Shown piece after piece: positions 7,011 to 14,210 of a DNA stretch of 17,347 nt (the stretch's first letter is position 1; every line of letters starts with the position of its first letter). The DNA lies in contig JAUHZM010000029.1 of assembly GCA_030426005.1 (NCBI GenBank), positions 1 through 17,347 of the forward strand. The letters run 5' to 3'. The notes beneath the pieces were generated by a model. The model saw only the letters and a program-made list of their open reading frames with translations, searched no databases and had not been told where the DNA came from. The translations under genes and the position numbers were made by a program. The stretch is from Gammaproteobacteria bacterium (GTDB lineage: Bacteria; Pseudomonadota; Gammaproteobacteria; Arenicellales; Arenicellaceae).

Positions 7011-7396
7011 CAAACGAGTTTAACCAATTGTTTTCCGCAACATCGAGTGAGCCTGACTCAGGCTTCAGTGACCTGGATGCTTTATTCAATGATGCTCGTA
7101 GCACCATGCCTCAGTTTGAGAGCAACAATTTTACTAAGCAGGTGCTTAATTCCTTACCAGCTAAGGTAGAGCGACCGCGTAAGGCTGGCGTGTCAATCGA
7201 ACTGATCGGTATTTTGCTTGGATTTTTGGCCGCGTACTTCACGATTGACTTTAACAGTTTGGCAAATGGGGCTATCGGCTTGATTCCAAATTCGGTGACA
7301 CTGACGCCATTACACGGTTTGGTTGCTCTGGCTGGTGTCACAGCGATGTCGATACTGGCATGGTGGCTAGTCGAGAAAGGTCAGTCTCAGTGGTGA
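7007..7396 (+). CDS. Small two-helix membrane protein, probable anti-sigma factor
   Basis: A 129-residue protein with a soluble, acidic N-terminal part (1-60), containing FTKQVLNSLPAKVERPRK (42-59), and two membrane helices (about 62-80 and 102-122). It starts at ATG 7007, overlapping the sigma stop by four bases, with AGGAG (6994-6998) eight bases upstream. By position and architecture it is the likely membrane partner that holds the ECF sigma factor inactive. However, no zinc-binding HxxxCxxC motif is visible and the sequence was not recognised as a known anti-sigma family. It could instead be an accessory membrane protein. No terminator is seen directly after it. Confidence 0.6.
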   Translation: MTNEFNQLFSATSSEPDSGFSDLDALFNDARSTMPQFESNNFTKQVLNSLPAKVERPRKAGVSIELIGILLGFLAAYFTIDFNSLANGAIGLIPNSVTLTPLHGLVALAGVTAMSILAWWLVEKGQSQW

Positions 7397-7514
7397 CTCT
7401 TTGAATAGTCAAGGCGTAAATGGGTCGGGCGGCATCAACAAAGTGTCGTAATGGGATATAAGGGAAGCGTGAGCGTGAATCGAGTCTAACGTCGACTAAA
7501 TATGGTCTGGGAGG

Positions 7515-7525
7515 GCGCTCAGCGC
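7515..7525 (+). other. Small hairpin between ribosome-binding site and start codon
   Basis: GCGC (7515-7518) and GCGC (7522-7525) around TCA can form a short hairpin directly after the purine-rich GGGAGG (7509-7514) and just before the ATG at 7528. Unfolded, the Shine-Dalgarno to ATG distance is too long; folding would bring them closer. The effect on translation is inferred, not shown. Confidence 0.3.
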
Positions 7526-7527
7526 GT

Positions 7528-8412
7528 ATGCAAGCTTTTCGTATTTCTATTCAACTGATCGGCTTATTGGCATTTCTTTTGCCTTTTCAAGTCAACGCTC
7601 AAACACATACCCTAAGCGGCAACTTTAGTTTGCCTACCGGTGCGCCCAACGCTCAGTCAAACCTTATATTTCGTGTCTATACACTGACCAATACCAGCGG
7701 GTCAGGGGAGTTTAGTACGGGTCCCGCCACGATTGCTACGATTTCTCAAGGCAGTCGATCGACTTTCTATAGTCTAAACTTACAGAATTCCACCAGCACC
7801 GTTCCCGGTCAGTCTGGCAATTACGCACCGTTCAAACTTGGGTTTGAGTGTTTGCAGGGATGTAATCTCGATCAGCAGACGACCACTCAAGGATTTTGGA
7901 AGCCGACCGCTGGCGTGGTGGATCTGACACGCGCAGAAGTGTTTCCCGCTAACTCGTCGGATTTGAGTGTGAACATCACGTTAGGCAATGCCGATTTTTT
8001 TACGGGTAATATTCGTTTCCCAGAAGGTTTTACAGCACAGGGTGGGGAGACTATTACGCTGGTGATTACGGGATCTTCGTTTACTAATCCACCTGTTTTT
8101 GAACGTCAATTCAACGCGGGAAGTGGGCAGTCAGTGTGGTCGTTTATGCTCGGGTTGCCACGAATTAGTGGTGTCGGTGGATGGAACCTTAGCGTGAGTT
8201 GTGGCGCGTGTGATGAAGAAATATTGTCTGCAATCCAGTACCCAACGACGGCGACTGGTGACCCAATGACGCTCGACGTGTCATTACAACGCTTTTTTGT
8301 AAAGTTCCAGAATGCGACTGACTTGAACCTGACTTTGTTGGCCGAGGAGCAGGTTAACGCCCCGTCGAATCCAGTACTTGGGGCGTTGTTTCTATTGCTG
8401 CAAGAAAATTAG
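7528..8412 (+). CDS. Secreted protein of unknown function with two internal repeats
   Basis: A 294-residue protein with a signal peptide (residues 1-24, cleavage after VNA). The mature part is rich in Thr, Ser, Gly and Asn and looks all-beta. Two units of about 100-125 residues appear related: the first starts GNFSLPTGAP (31-40), has a hydrophobic block KLGFEC (103-108) and ends before about residue 155; the second starts GNIRFPEGFT (160-169), has WNLSVSC (219-225) and ends near 255. Each carries one cysteine pair (C108/C112 and C225/C228). I do not recognise the family. It follows the sigma locus by 131 bases on the same strand and may be a target or neighbour of it. The last codons overlap a terminator-like hairpin, and the stop is two bases from a convergent gene. 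Confidence 0.75.
   Translation: MQAFRISIQLIGLLAFLLPFQVNAQTHTLSGNFSLPTGAPNAQSNLIFRVYTLTNTSGSGEFSTGPATIATISQGSRSTFYSLNLQNSTSTVPGQSGNYAPFKLGFECLQGCNLDQQTTTQGFWKPTAGVVDLTRAEVFPANSSDLSVNITLGNADFFTGNIRFPEGFTAQGGETITLVITGSSFTNPPVFERQFNAGSGQSVWSFMLGLPRISGVGGWNLSVSCGACDEEILSAIQYPTTATGDPMTLDVSLQRFFVKFQNATDLNLTLLAEEQVNAPSNPVLGALFLLLQEN
8356..8397 (+). terminator. Terminator-like hairpin inside the 3' end of the secreted-protein gene
   Basis: AACGCCCC (8356-8363) pairs perfectly with GGGGCGTT (8380-8387) around a 16-base loop, followed by the T-rich GTTTCTATT. It lies within the last codons of the secreted-protein gene, where only two bases separate it from the convergent carbamoyltransferase gene. The T-tract is imperfect, so efficiency is uncertain. 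Confidence 0.45.
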
Positions 8413-8414
8413 CT

Positions 8415-10250
8415 TTAATCCAGTGTAAACTCGTTTTTATAGTCTTTGGCGAGATCTGGATTTTGGTCTTTCTTATGTAGCACAAAGTTCCCGATGGCCA
8501 ATACATCCATCTCGGTTCCCATAAAGCAATTGAACGCATCCTCAGGGGAGCCAACAATCGGTTCGCCGCGCACATTAAAGCTGGTGTTGACTACCAAAGG
8601 GCAACCCGTTTTGGCTTCGAATGCGCTAATTAGCTGATGATATTTGGGATTGGTCTCCCGATGAACGGTTTGAATTCGAGCAGAGTAGTCCACATGGGTT
8701 ACCGCGGGAATTTCAGATCGAGGGACGTTTAATTTGTCGATACCAAATAATTTTTGCTGTTCATCAGACATCGCCAATCGTTTATCTTTCTGGACCGCAT
8801 CCACCAACAGCATGTAGGGACTTGGGCCATCTAACTCAAAGAATTCATTGACTTTTTCGGCTAGCACCGACGGTGCGAAAGGACGAAATGATTCGCGATA
8901 CTTGATTTTTAGATTCAAGTTTTTCTGCATCGCTGGAGACCTAGGGTCGCCAAGAATCGATCTTCCACCGAGCGCACGCGGACCAAACTCCATGCGGCCC
9001 TGAAACCAACCGACCACCTGTTCACTTGCAAGCGCGTCAGCGGCTGCAGTAATCATCGAAGTTGTGTCGGGGAATTCTGTGAAATGCGCACCAGCAGCCG
9101 TTAAGCGTTCACGGATTTCGTCGTCACTGAACTCCTTGCCGAGGTAACTGCCTTGCATGTTGTCGTTCTGATGCACAGTCCTTGGCACGTCATGATAGAT
9201 ATGCGCCAAGGCTTGTGCTGCACCCAAAGCGCCTCCTGCGTCTCCAGCAGCGGGTTGAATCCACACGCCGTCGAACAGACCAGAACGTTGTAGCTTGCCA
9301 TTGGCAACACAGTTGAGAGCAACACCACCAGCTAAGCAGATATTTTTGATTCCAGTTTCAGCGGACAAGGACTTGGCGAGCTTGAGTACGATTTCCTCGG
9401 TTACGGCTTGAACGGAGGCCGCGATATCCATGTGAAACTGTTCGAGTTCGTCTTCAGGAACGCGGGCTGGACGACCAAATAGCTTGGCAAACTTCTTGTT
9501 CGTCATGGTCAGACCAGTGCAATAGTTAAAATAACTCTGATCCAAACGGTACGAACCATCCTCCTTTGCATCGATTATATGCTCAAGAATGAGGTCTTTG
9601 AATCTAGGCTCACCATACGGAGCCAGCCCCATGACTTTGTATTCACCAGAATTGACCCGGAATCCGGTGTAATAGGTGAAAGCGGAATACAGTAAACCAA
9701 GCGAATGCGGAAAATGAATTTCTTTGACCACCTCTAGTTTGTTGCCACGCCCTATGGCCATGGAGGTAGTAACCCATTCACCAACCCCATCCAAGGTGAG
9801 TACGATAGCTTCGTCAAAAGGCGATGGATAAAAAGCACTAGCAGCATGACTCAGGTGATGTTCAGAGAACTTGAGCCGCGTATCCCAATCATACTCCGTA
9901 CCGAGATGAGCCATGGCTTCACGGAGTATTCGCTTTTGAAATAGTTTTTCTTTGATCCACAGTGGTAGCGCCGACCGGAATGACAAGAAACCACGTGGAG
10001 CAAAGGCAACGTAGGTTTCAAGTAGGCGTTCAAATTTGACAAACGGCTTCTCAAAAAATACTACATTGTCGACCTGATCCAGGGTAATACCGGCTTCCTC
10101 AAGACAGTACTCAACCGCATTGATAGGGAAGGCGCTGTCATGCTTGATACGAGTGAAGCGTTCTTCCTGTGCAGCGGCGATGATTTTTTCATCATCGATA
10201 ATCGCGGCCGCGCTGTCGTGATAAAACGCGGAGATTCCCAGAATAATCAT
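8415..10250 (-). CDS. O-carbamoyltransferase, NodU/CmcH/TobZ family
   Basis: A 611-residue cytoplasmic enzyme that transfers a carbamoyl group from carbamoyl phosphate, via carbamoyl-adenylate, to a hydroxyl of a sugar or small molecule. The Kae1-like N-terminal domain shows HDSAAAI (11-17), SEHHLSHAASAF (129-140), LDGVGEW (153-159), LAGGVALNCVANGK (306-319) and AAGDAGGALGAA (334-345). The C-terminal YrdC-like domain has GRMEFGPRALGGRSILGDPR (418-437) and NTSFNVRGEPIV (555-566). Length and motif order are normal, so it should be active. The acceptor is unknown. It starts eight bases after the DUF5989 gene, and upstream lies an sxtJ-like gene; this trio recurs in many bacteria, usually near genes for surface or secreted molecules. 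Confidence 0.92.
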   Translation of the reverse strand: MIILGISAFYHDSAAAIIDDEKIIAAAQEERFTRIKHDSAFPINAVEYCLEEAGITLDQVDNVVFFEKPFVKFERLLETYVAFAPRGFLSFRSALPLWIKEKLFQKRILREAMAHLGTEYDWDTRLKFSEHHLSHAASAFYPSPFDEAIVLTLDGVGEWVTTSMAIGRGNKLEVVKEIHFPHSLGLLYSAFTYYTGFRVNSGEYKVMGLAPYGEPRFKDLILEHIIDAKEDGSYRLDQSYFNYCTGLTMTNKKFAKLFGRPARVPEDELEQFHMDIAASVQAVTEEIVLKLAKSLSAETGIKNICLAGGVALNCVANGKLQRSGLFDGVWIQPAAGDAGGALGAAQALAHIYHDVPRTVHQNDNMQGSYLGKEFSDDEIRERLTAAGAHFTEFPDTTSMITAAADALASEQVVGWFQGRMEFGPRALGGRSILGDPRSPAMQKNLNLKIKYRESFRPFAPSVLAEKVNEFFELDGPSPYMLLVDAVQKDKRLAMSDEQQKLFGIDKLNVPRSEIPAVTHVDYSARIQTVHRETNPKYHQLISAFEAKTGCPLVVNTSFNVRGEPIVGSPEDAFNCFMGTEMDVLAIGNFVLHKKDQNPDLAKDYKNEFTLD

Positions 10251-10258
10251 GCCTTAAT

Positions 10259-10408
10259 CTAAAACAGTGTGTAGATGAATGGGGCAAGCGAGGAGCCTTG
10301 AGCAAAGATCACCAGGCCACCTAATAACAAAGCAAAGACCAGAATTGGGAGTAACCAGAACTTTTTTCTGGCCTTCATAAACTTCCATAATTCTTTGAGT
10401 AATTCCAA
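10259..10408 (-). CDS. DUF5989 small membrane protein, TTG start
   Basis: A 49-residue protein. On the minus strand a TTG at 10408 is preceded, six bases away, by GGAG, and the frame reads LELLKELWKFMKARKKFWLL and then PILVFALLLGGLVIFAQGSS, ending LAPFIYTLF and TAG at 10259-10261. This is the full pattern of DUF5989: a short amphipathic start with basic MKARKKFW, one membrane helix (about residues 18-36), and a conserved GSxLAPFIYTLF tail. The first in-frame stop upstream leaves no ATG or GTG option, so TTG is the likely start. It lies between the sxtJ-like and carbamoyltransferase genes. Its biochemical role is not known; membrane anchoring of the complex is a reasonable guess. Confidence 0.88.
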   Translation of the reverse strand: MELLKELWKFMKARKKFWLLPILVFALLLGGLVIFAQGSSLAPFIYTLF

Positions 10409-10490
10409 AGTAGACTCCGTGACGATATCGTTCTAATGCGCCGGTAGTGTGCGCTGTATGGTTAGGTGGATTTGTGTTGCCGAGCAGACG

Positions 10491-10913
10491 TCAAAATTGA
10501 TTGTCAAATGACTCTTTGCTGATTAGATGGTCTTCACGTTTGATCCAGTACGTCTGCGCTTTGGCGTCTAACTTTCGACGCATAGGATCTTTGCCGAGAA
10601 GCTTGAGTACCAAGCCGGTCGGTAAAACGGTTAGAAAAAACACCAGACCCATCAGAATCGGGTTGGTGACTTTGTGCATCAGCAGGCCGAACTTTTGAAA
10701 CGCTAGATTCAGTGGTGTCAGCGCGACTGGAATGAGGATGGCGAGGGCGGCAAAGCCACCAGACACATACAATGACCACATGCGAAGCGCATTTCCGCTA
10801 AGCAGCGGGAACAGCGTCAGGACCATAAAAAGCCCAGCAAAAATCAGCCCAAATGTTCGGTTTTCGAGCGGCTTCGGTGCTGCGGCTGGCGTATGTGATT
10901 TTTCTATTGGCAT
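10491..10913 (-). CDS. SxtJ-family inner-membrane protein
   Basis: A 140-residue membrane protein with hydrophobic segments at about 20-38, 46-66 and 84-106, and the C-terminal block KDPMRRKLDAKAQTYWIKRED (108-128) that is characteristic of the SxtJ family, named from saxitoxin clusters but widespread beside carbamoyltransferases. The ATG at 10913 is chosen over a longer frame opening at 11054. It gives a family-sized protein beginning MPIEKSHTPAAAPKPLENRT with AGG about nine bases upstream, while the longer frame adds 47 residues that do not look like SxtJ. It is the first gene of the module; an 82-base gap separates it from the DUF5989 gene. The function is unknown; it probably works with the carbamoyltransferase at the membrane. 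Confidence 0.82.
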   Translation of the reverse strand: MPIEKSHTPAAAPKPLENRTFGLIFAGLFMVLTLFPLLSGNALRMWSLYVSGGFAALAILIPVALTPLNLAFQKFGLLMHKVTNPILMGLVFFLTVLPTGLVLKLLGKDPMRRKLDAKAQTYWIKREDHLISKESFDNQF

Positions 10914-11198
10914 TGTGATTCGCCTGAACTTCCTCATCAAAGGGAGGAAGGTAGCGCAAATCACTTCGTTTGCAAAGCCTTCAGTTTGATGTTTCTGGTG
11001 GATTCCGTGTATTGCGATTTTATGTGAGCAAAACAGGACTATTTCTGACATCAATGTTGGGCAGAAATATGCCGAATTTATGCGTATGGAGCGACACTAC
11101 ACAGCTATCTGATTCCCGTGCTAACATGCTTGTGAATATAAAAATCAGTGGATTGAAAAAAACAGTCCCGAATTCCAAAACCGTTTTAGGAGGTATGT
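10914..11198. other. Divergent intergenic region
   Basis: These 285 bases separate the divergent sxtJ-like and acyl-CoA ligase genes and must hold promoters for both. I see no convincing gene, palindromic operator or -35/-10 pair; TATAAA at 11137-11142 is a possible -10 for the ligase gene but lacks a matching -35. A strong Shine-Dalgarno, TAGGAGGT, is at 11187-11194. Confidence 0.4.
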
Positions 11199-12830
11199 AT
11201 GCAAGGCCTAATGATGGGTGATCAGTTAACCATCACAGCACTAATGAAACACGGACGTGCCATTAATGGCGACAGTAAAATTGTCTCAATTACGCACGAT
11301 AATCCGCGTCATGAATACACTCAGTCAGAGTGCTTTGATCGTGCCGCACAGCTCGCCAATGCGTTGAAAAAACTCGGTGTCGAACAAGGTCAAACCGTCG
11401 GCACGTTAGCTTGGAACGATTATCGTCACATGGAGGTCTACTACGGTGTGGCGTGTTGTGGTTCGGTGTGTCATACCATTAATCCTCGCTTGTTCCCTGA
11501 GCAGCTGGTGTACATCATCAATCACGCCGAAGATCAATTGTTGATGGTCGACCCGATGTTCTTGCCGTTGATTGAAGCAATCTCGGACTCAATTCCGCAT
11601 GTTAAAGGGGTTGTGGTGATGGCGGGCGAAGACTCAATGCCAGACACCAAATTAGAGAATGTGTATTGCTACGAAACATTGCTGGCTCAGGAGAGTACCG
11701 ACTATCCTTGGCCGGAACTGGATGAAAACACTGCTTGTTCATTGTGTTACACCTCTGGAACAACGGGTAATCCAAAGGGTGTGCTGTATTCGCATAGGTC
11801 ATTGGTTTTACAGTCTTACGCCTGTTGTTTGGGTGATGGCATGGGCCTGAGCGCGCACGATGTGGCGTTACCAATCGTGCCGATGTTTCATGTGAATGCC
11901 TGGAACATGCCATACTCCGCCGCGCTGGCCGGCTTCACCTTGGTGTTTCCAGGATCCAAAATGGGCGACGGTGAAACATTGCAGCGTCTGATCGAAGAAG
12001 AGGGCGTGAAGTATGCGGTTGGTGTGCCAACAGTCTGGCTTGCGCTGCTCAACTATCTTAAGGAGTCCGGTAAATCCGTGCCGTCACTGGAGCGCGTTGG
12101 TGTTGGTGGTTCAGCGTGTCCGCTGAGCATCATGCATGACTTCGAGAAAAACCATGGCGTGACGACGATTACGGGTTGGGGTATGACTGAAATGGCGCCG
12201 CTAGGCACATTCAATGCGCCCAAGCATCCTCGTGACTACTACAGCGACGAAGAATACGACAAACTGCGTGTTCGTGCTGGTCGACCAGTGTTTGGTGTGT
12301 CAATGAAGATTGTTGACGATGATGGCCAGGAGCTACCTTGGGATGGCGTTGCTTTCGGCGCGCTGAAAGTAAAGGGCCCTTGGGTGGTTGAACGGTATTA
12401 CAAACATACTGAGACTGCGCTAGATGCAGACGGTTGGTTCGATACAGGTGACGTTGCCAGCATCAACCCAGACGGGAATATGATGATTACCGATCGCACC
12501 AAAGATGTTATTAAATCTGGCGGTGAGTGGATATCGTCGATTGATTTGGAGAACTGTGCGGTCGCACACCCAGAAGTAGCCGAAGCCGCAGTGATTGCGA
12601 TTGCGCATCCGAAATGGGATGAGCGACCTTTATTGGTGATCGTGCGCGTTGCCGGGTCTTCGGTGTCTGGTGATGATATTCTTGGTTTTATGGACGGCAA
12701 AGTCGCAAAATGGTGGATGCCGAATGAGGTCACTTTTGTTGATGAATTACCGCATACCGCAACGGGTAAGATTCATAAGATGAAATTGCGTGAGCAATTT
12801 GCCGAGTATCGGTTCGCGGATGAGTCTTGA
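11199..12830 (+). CDS. alkK: Medium/long-chain fatty acid-CoA ligase, AlkK-like
   Basis: A 543-residue cytoplasmic acyl-CoA synthetase that activates a fatty acid with ATP and joins it to CoA, feeding beta-oxidation. It follows Pseudomonas AlkK closely along its length: a start MQGLMMGDQL like AlkK MLGQMMRNQL, CHTINPRLF (91-99), the P-loop YTSGTTGNPKGV (184-195), PMFHVNAW (228-235), GWGMTE (326-331), GWFDTGD (412-418), DRTKDVIKSGGEWIS (432-446) and the catalytic lysine K524 in TATGKIHK. Related enzymes act on 3-methylthiopropionate (DmdB), so the exact acid is uncertain. TAGGAGGT (11187-11194) precedes the start; an ATG at 11195 is in another frame and ends after eight codons. A terminator follows at 12862. 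Confidence 0.88.
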   Translation: MQGLMMGDQLTITALMKHGRAINGDSKIVSITHDNPRHEYTQSECFDRAAQLANALKKLGVEQGQTVGTLAWNDYRHMEVYYGVACCGSVCHTINPRLFPEQLVYIINHAEDQLLMVDPMFLPLIEAISDSIPHVKGVVVMAGEDSMPDTKLENVYCYETLLAQESTDYPWPELDENTACSLCYTSGTTGNPKGVLYSHRSLVLQSYACCLGDGMGLSAHDVALPIVPMFHVNAWNMPYSAALAGFTLVFPGSKMGDGETLQRLIEEEGVKYAVGVPTVWLALLNYLKESGKSVPSLERVGVGGSACPLSIMHDFEKNHGVTTITGWGMTEMAPLGTFNAPKHPRDYYSDEEYDKLRVRAGRPVFGVSMKIVDDDGQELPWDGVAFGALKVKGPWVVERYYKHTETALDADGWFDTGDVASINPDGNMMITDRTKDVIKSGGEWISSIDLENCAVAHPEVAEAAVIAIAHPKWDERPLLVIVRVAGSSVSGDDILGFMDGKVAKWWMPNEVTFVDELPHTATGKIHKMKLREQFAEYRFADES

Positions 12831-12861
12831 TTAGGCGCTGTTGATCTTAGAATGATCGACT

Positions 12862-12906
12862 AAAAGCCACCAATTAACGGCAACTGCCGATGGTTGGTGG
12901 CTTTTT
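12862..12906. terminator. Shared terminator between convergent ligase and lacI-type genes
   Basis: AAAAGCCACCAA (12862-12873) pairs with TTGGTGGCTTTT (12894-12905), with a second stem CGGC/GCCG inside (12878-12881 with 12886-12889). A T-run on the right serves the plus-strand ligase gene, and the A-run on the left gives a short T-run on the minus strand, so the LacI-type gene, whose stop codon is at 12905-12907, may use it too. Confidence 0.85.
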
Positions 12907-13933
12907 ATTTGTGGGCTGCCGTACTGGCGCGTACAACCAGTTTGTGTGGCAAGATGTGTTTTGATTCTGGCTCAGCGACATCTTCGATCAGATCAATCAA
13001 AATATTGGCGCAGGTTCGTCCAATGGCTTCCACAGGTTGCGCAATCGTGGTGAGTGGCGGTGATAAATACTGCGCAAAGCGAATGTCGTCAAAGCCGACG
13101 ACGGAAATGTCTTCTGGGACGCCAAAGCCGTGCTCTTTAAGGGTGGCGATACAACCCATCGCCATTTCATCAGACATACAGAAAATGGCCGAAGGTCGGT
13201 GTTTGGCTAGTAGCACCTGTTTGGTAATGCGCACACCTGCTTCCAGCGTGTATGCGCCTTGGAAAATGTTTTCCTCTCGATAGGGGATTCCGGCAGCATG
13301 CAGAGCTTGCCGGTAACCCTCGAGTCGCTGCAACGTACTGGGTGAATCAATGTCACCGGTGATGACCGCAATATTCTGATGTCCCAGTTCGATTAGGTGT
13401 GTGACTGCATCTTTTCCAGCCTGAACATTGTCAATAGATACCCAAGGCAGGTTTGATGTGTCGATATGTGGTGAGTCGGCGAGTTCGCACGAGTTTACCA
13501 GTGGTGGCAATTTGAAATTCTCCGACTGTAATTCCTCGGCGGTAAATGGCAGGCGGTGTGAGAAAACCATAATGCCGTCAGCTTGGCGTGATCGCACCAT
13601 GGCGCCGTAAACCAGCTCGCGCTCGCGAATACCTTGTGTATCACCAAAGAGGACTGAATAACCTCGTTCTGCCGCAGCACGTTCCAATGACTGGATGACA
13701 CCTGAATTGAAGGTATCACTGATGTCGGGAATGATAGCTACGATGTTTCCCGAACGTGATGTCCTTAAGCTGGCACCCAATCGATTGGGTTGGTAGCCGA
13801 CGCGTTTTGCGGCAGCCTGGACCTTATCTCGCATCTTCTTGGATACCCGCTCAGGGTTACTCAGAGCACGGGATACTGAGGCGGTGGATACGCCTGCGAT
13901 TCGTGCGAGTTCTTTAATTCCAATATCGGACAT
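12905..13933 (-). CDS. LacI-family transcriptional regulator
   Basis: A 342-residue DNA-binding repressor. The N-terminal helix-turn-helix is IKELARIAGVSTASVSRALS (6-25), followed by the hinge YQPNRLGASLRTSRSGNIVAIIPD (47-70), and then a periplasmic-binding-protein-like sensor domain with typical VSIDN, GHQNIAVITGD, IFCMSDEMAMG and VVGFDDI blocks. Length is normal. The ATG at 13933 gives the expected MSDIGIKELA start, although no good Shine-Dalgarno is visible. It is transcribed away from a TonB-dependent receptor gene. Palindromes of the LacI type lie in the shared 536-base region, so it likely represses both genes until a sugar ligand binds. The ligand cannot be read from the sequence; the receptor suggests an oligosaccharide. 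Confidence 0.93.
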   Translation of the reverse strand: MSDIGIKELARIAGVSTASVSRALSNPERVSKKMRDKVQAAAKRVGYQPNRLGASLRTSRSGNIVAIIPDISDTFNSGVIQSLERAAAERGYSVLFGDTQGIRERELVYGAMVRSRQADGIMVFSHRLPFTAEELQSENFKLPPLVNSCELADSPHIDTSNLPWVSIDNVQAGKDAVTHLIELGHQNIAVITGDIDSPSTLQRLEGYRQALHAAGIPYREENIFQGAYTLEAGVRITKQVLLAKHRPSAIFCMSDEMAMGCIATLKEHGFGVPEDISVVGFDDIRFAQYLSPPLTTIAQPVEAIGRTCANILIDLIEDVAEPESKHILPHKLVVRASTAAHK

Positions 13934-13991
13934 CGGTGTCTGGCTCTACAGTTTCTGGTTGATCTGGCACTCTAACAGGATTCGTTGACTT

Positions 13992-14005
13992 GGGAAACGA
14001 TTGCC
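13992..14005. promoter_or_regulatory. Weak LacI-type operator O3
   Basis: GGGAAACGATTGCC matches the GGTAAACGTTTACC pattern of the other two sites at 11 of 14 positions. Its centre is 53 bases (about five helical turns) from the centre of O1, inside the leader of the LacI-type gene, where it could support looping or autorepression. Confidence 0.4.
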
Positions 14006-14045
14006 TAATTCTGGCTCGATTGTACTGATTTTTCGCAAAAAAACA

Positions 14046-14057
14046 GTAAACGTTTAC
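14046..14057. promoter_or_regulatory. LacI-type operator O1
   Basis: GTAAACGTTTAC is a perfect 12-base palindrome with the central CG typical of LacI-family operators. It lies between the lacI-type and receptor genes. A possible minus-strand promoter, TTGATC (14092-14087) with TATGAG (14068-14063), would place it at the transcription start of the LacI-type gene, implying autorepression. Confidence 0.8.
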
Positions 14058-14093
14058 CATTTCTCATATTGGATTGGTTTTTTTGTGATCAAT

Positions 14094-14152
14094 TTTTAAG
14101 TGAAAAATAATATATAAAGTATTGAAAATAAAATTAAATAAATATTCGTTTT
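14094..14152. other. AT-rich tract between the two main operators
   Basis: About 60 bases of almost pure A and T, with runs of A on both strands, lie between operators O1 and O2. It may be an UP element, a flexible or bent spacer helping looping between operators, or a site for nucleoid proteins. No gene fits in it. Confidence 0.4.
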
Positions 14153-14166
14153 TCGAGAATTAGCGA

Positions 14167-14196
14167 TTGCAGCAATTTTTGTTCGTTTTCTATATT
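14167..14196 (+). promoter_or_regulatory. Possible promoter of the TonB-dependent receptor gene
   Basis: TTGCAG (14167-14172) and TATATT (14191-14196) are 18 bases apart and would place the transcription start near 14203, at the centre of operator O2, a classic position for repression. This would give a leader of about 265 bases. A second option, TTTACC with TATCAA (14229-14234), cannot be excluded. Confidence 0.4.
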
Positions 14197-14210
14197 GGAA
14201 AACGTTTACC
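14197..14210. promoter_or_regulatory. LacI-type operator O2
   Basis: GGAAAACGTTTACC is a 14-base palindrome with one mismatched pair, sharing AAACGTTTAC with O1. The centres are 152 bases apart. Its position at the predicted start of receptor transcription suggests direct repression by the neighbouring LacI-family protein. Confidence 0.78.

Noticed and set aside
5616..7501. A shared ECF promoter before the sigma operon and the secreted-protein gene (TGAATC with CTAAAT at 5616/5642 and 7476/7496)
   Set aside because: The two elements are 20 bases apart in one case and 14 in the other; a single sigma factor would need nearly constant spacing, so the match is probably chance.
10914..11054. 47-residue N-terminal extension of the SxtJ-like protein
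   Set aside because: The extra residues do not resemble the family, while the ATG at 10913 gives a normal-sized protein with an upstream AGG.
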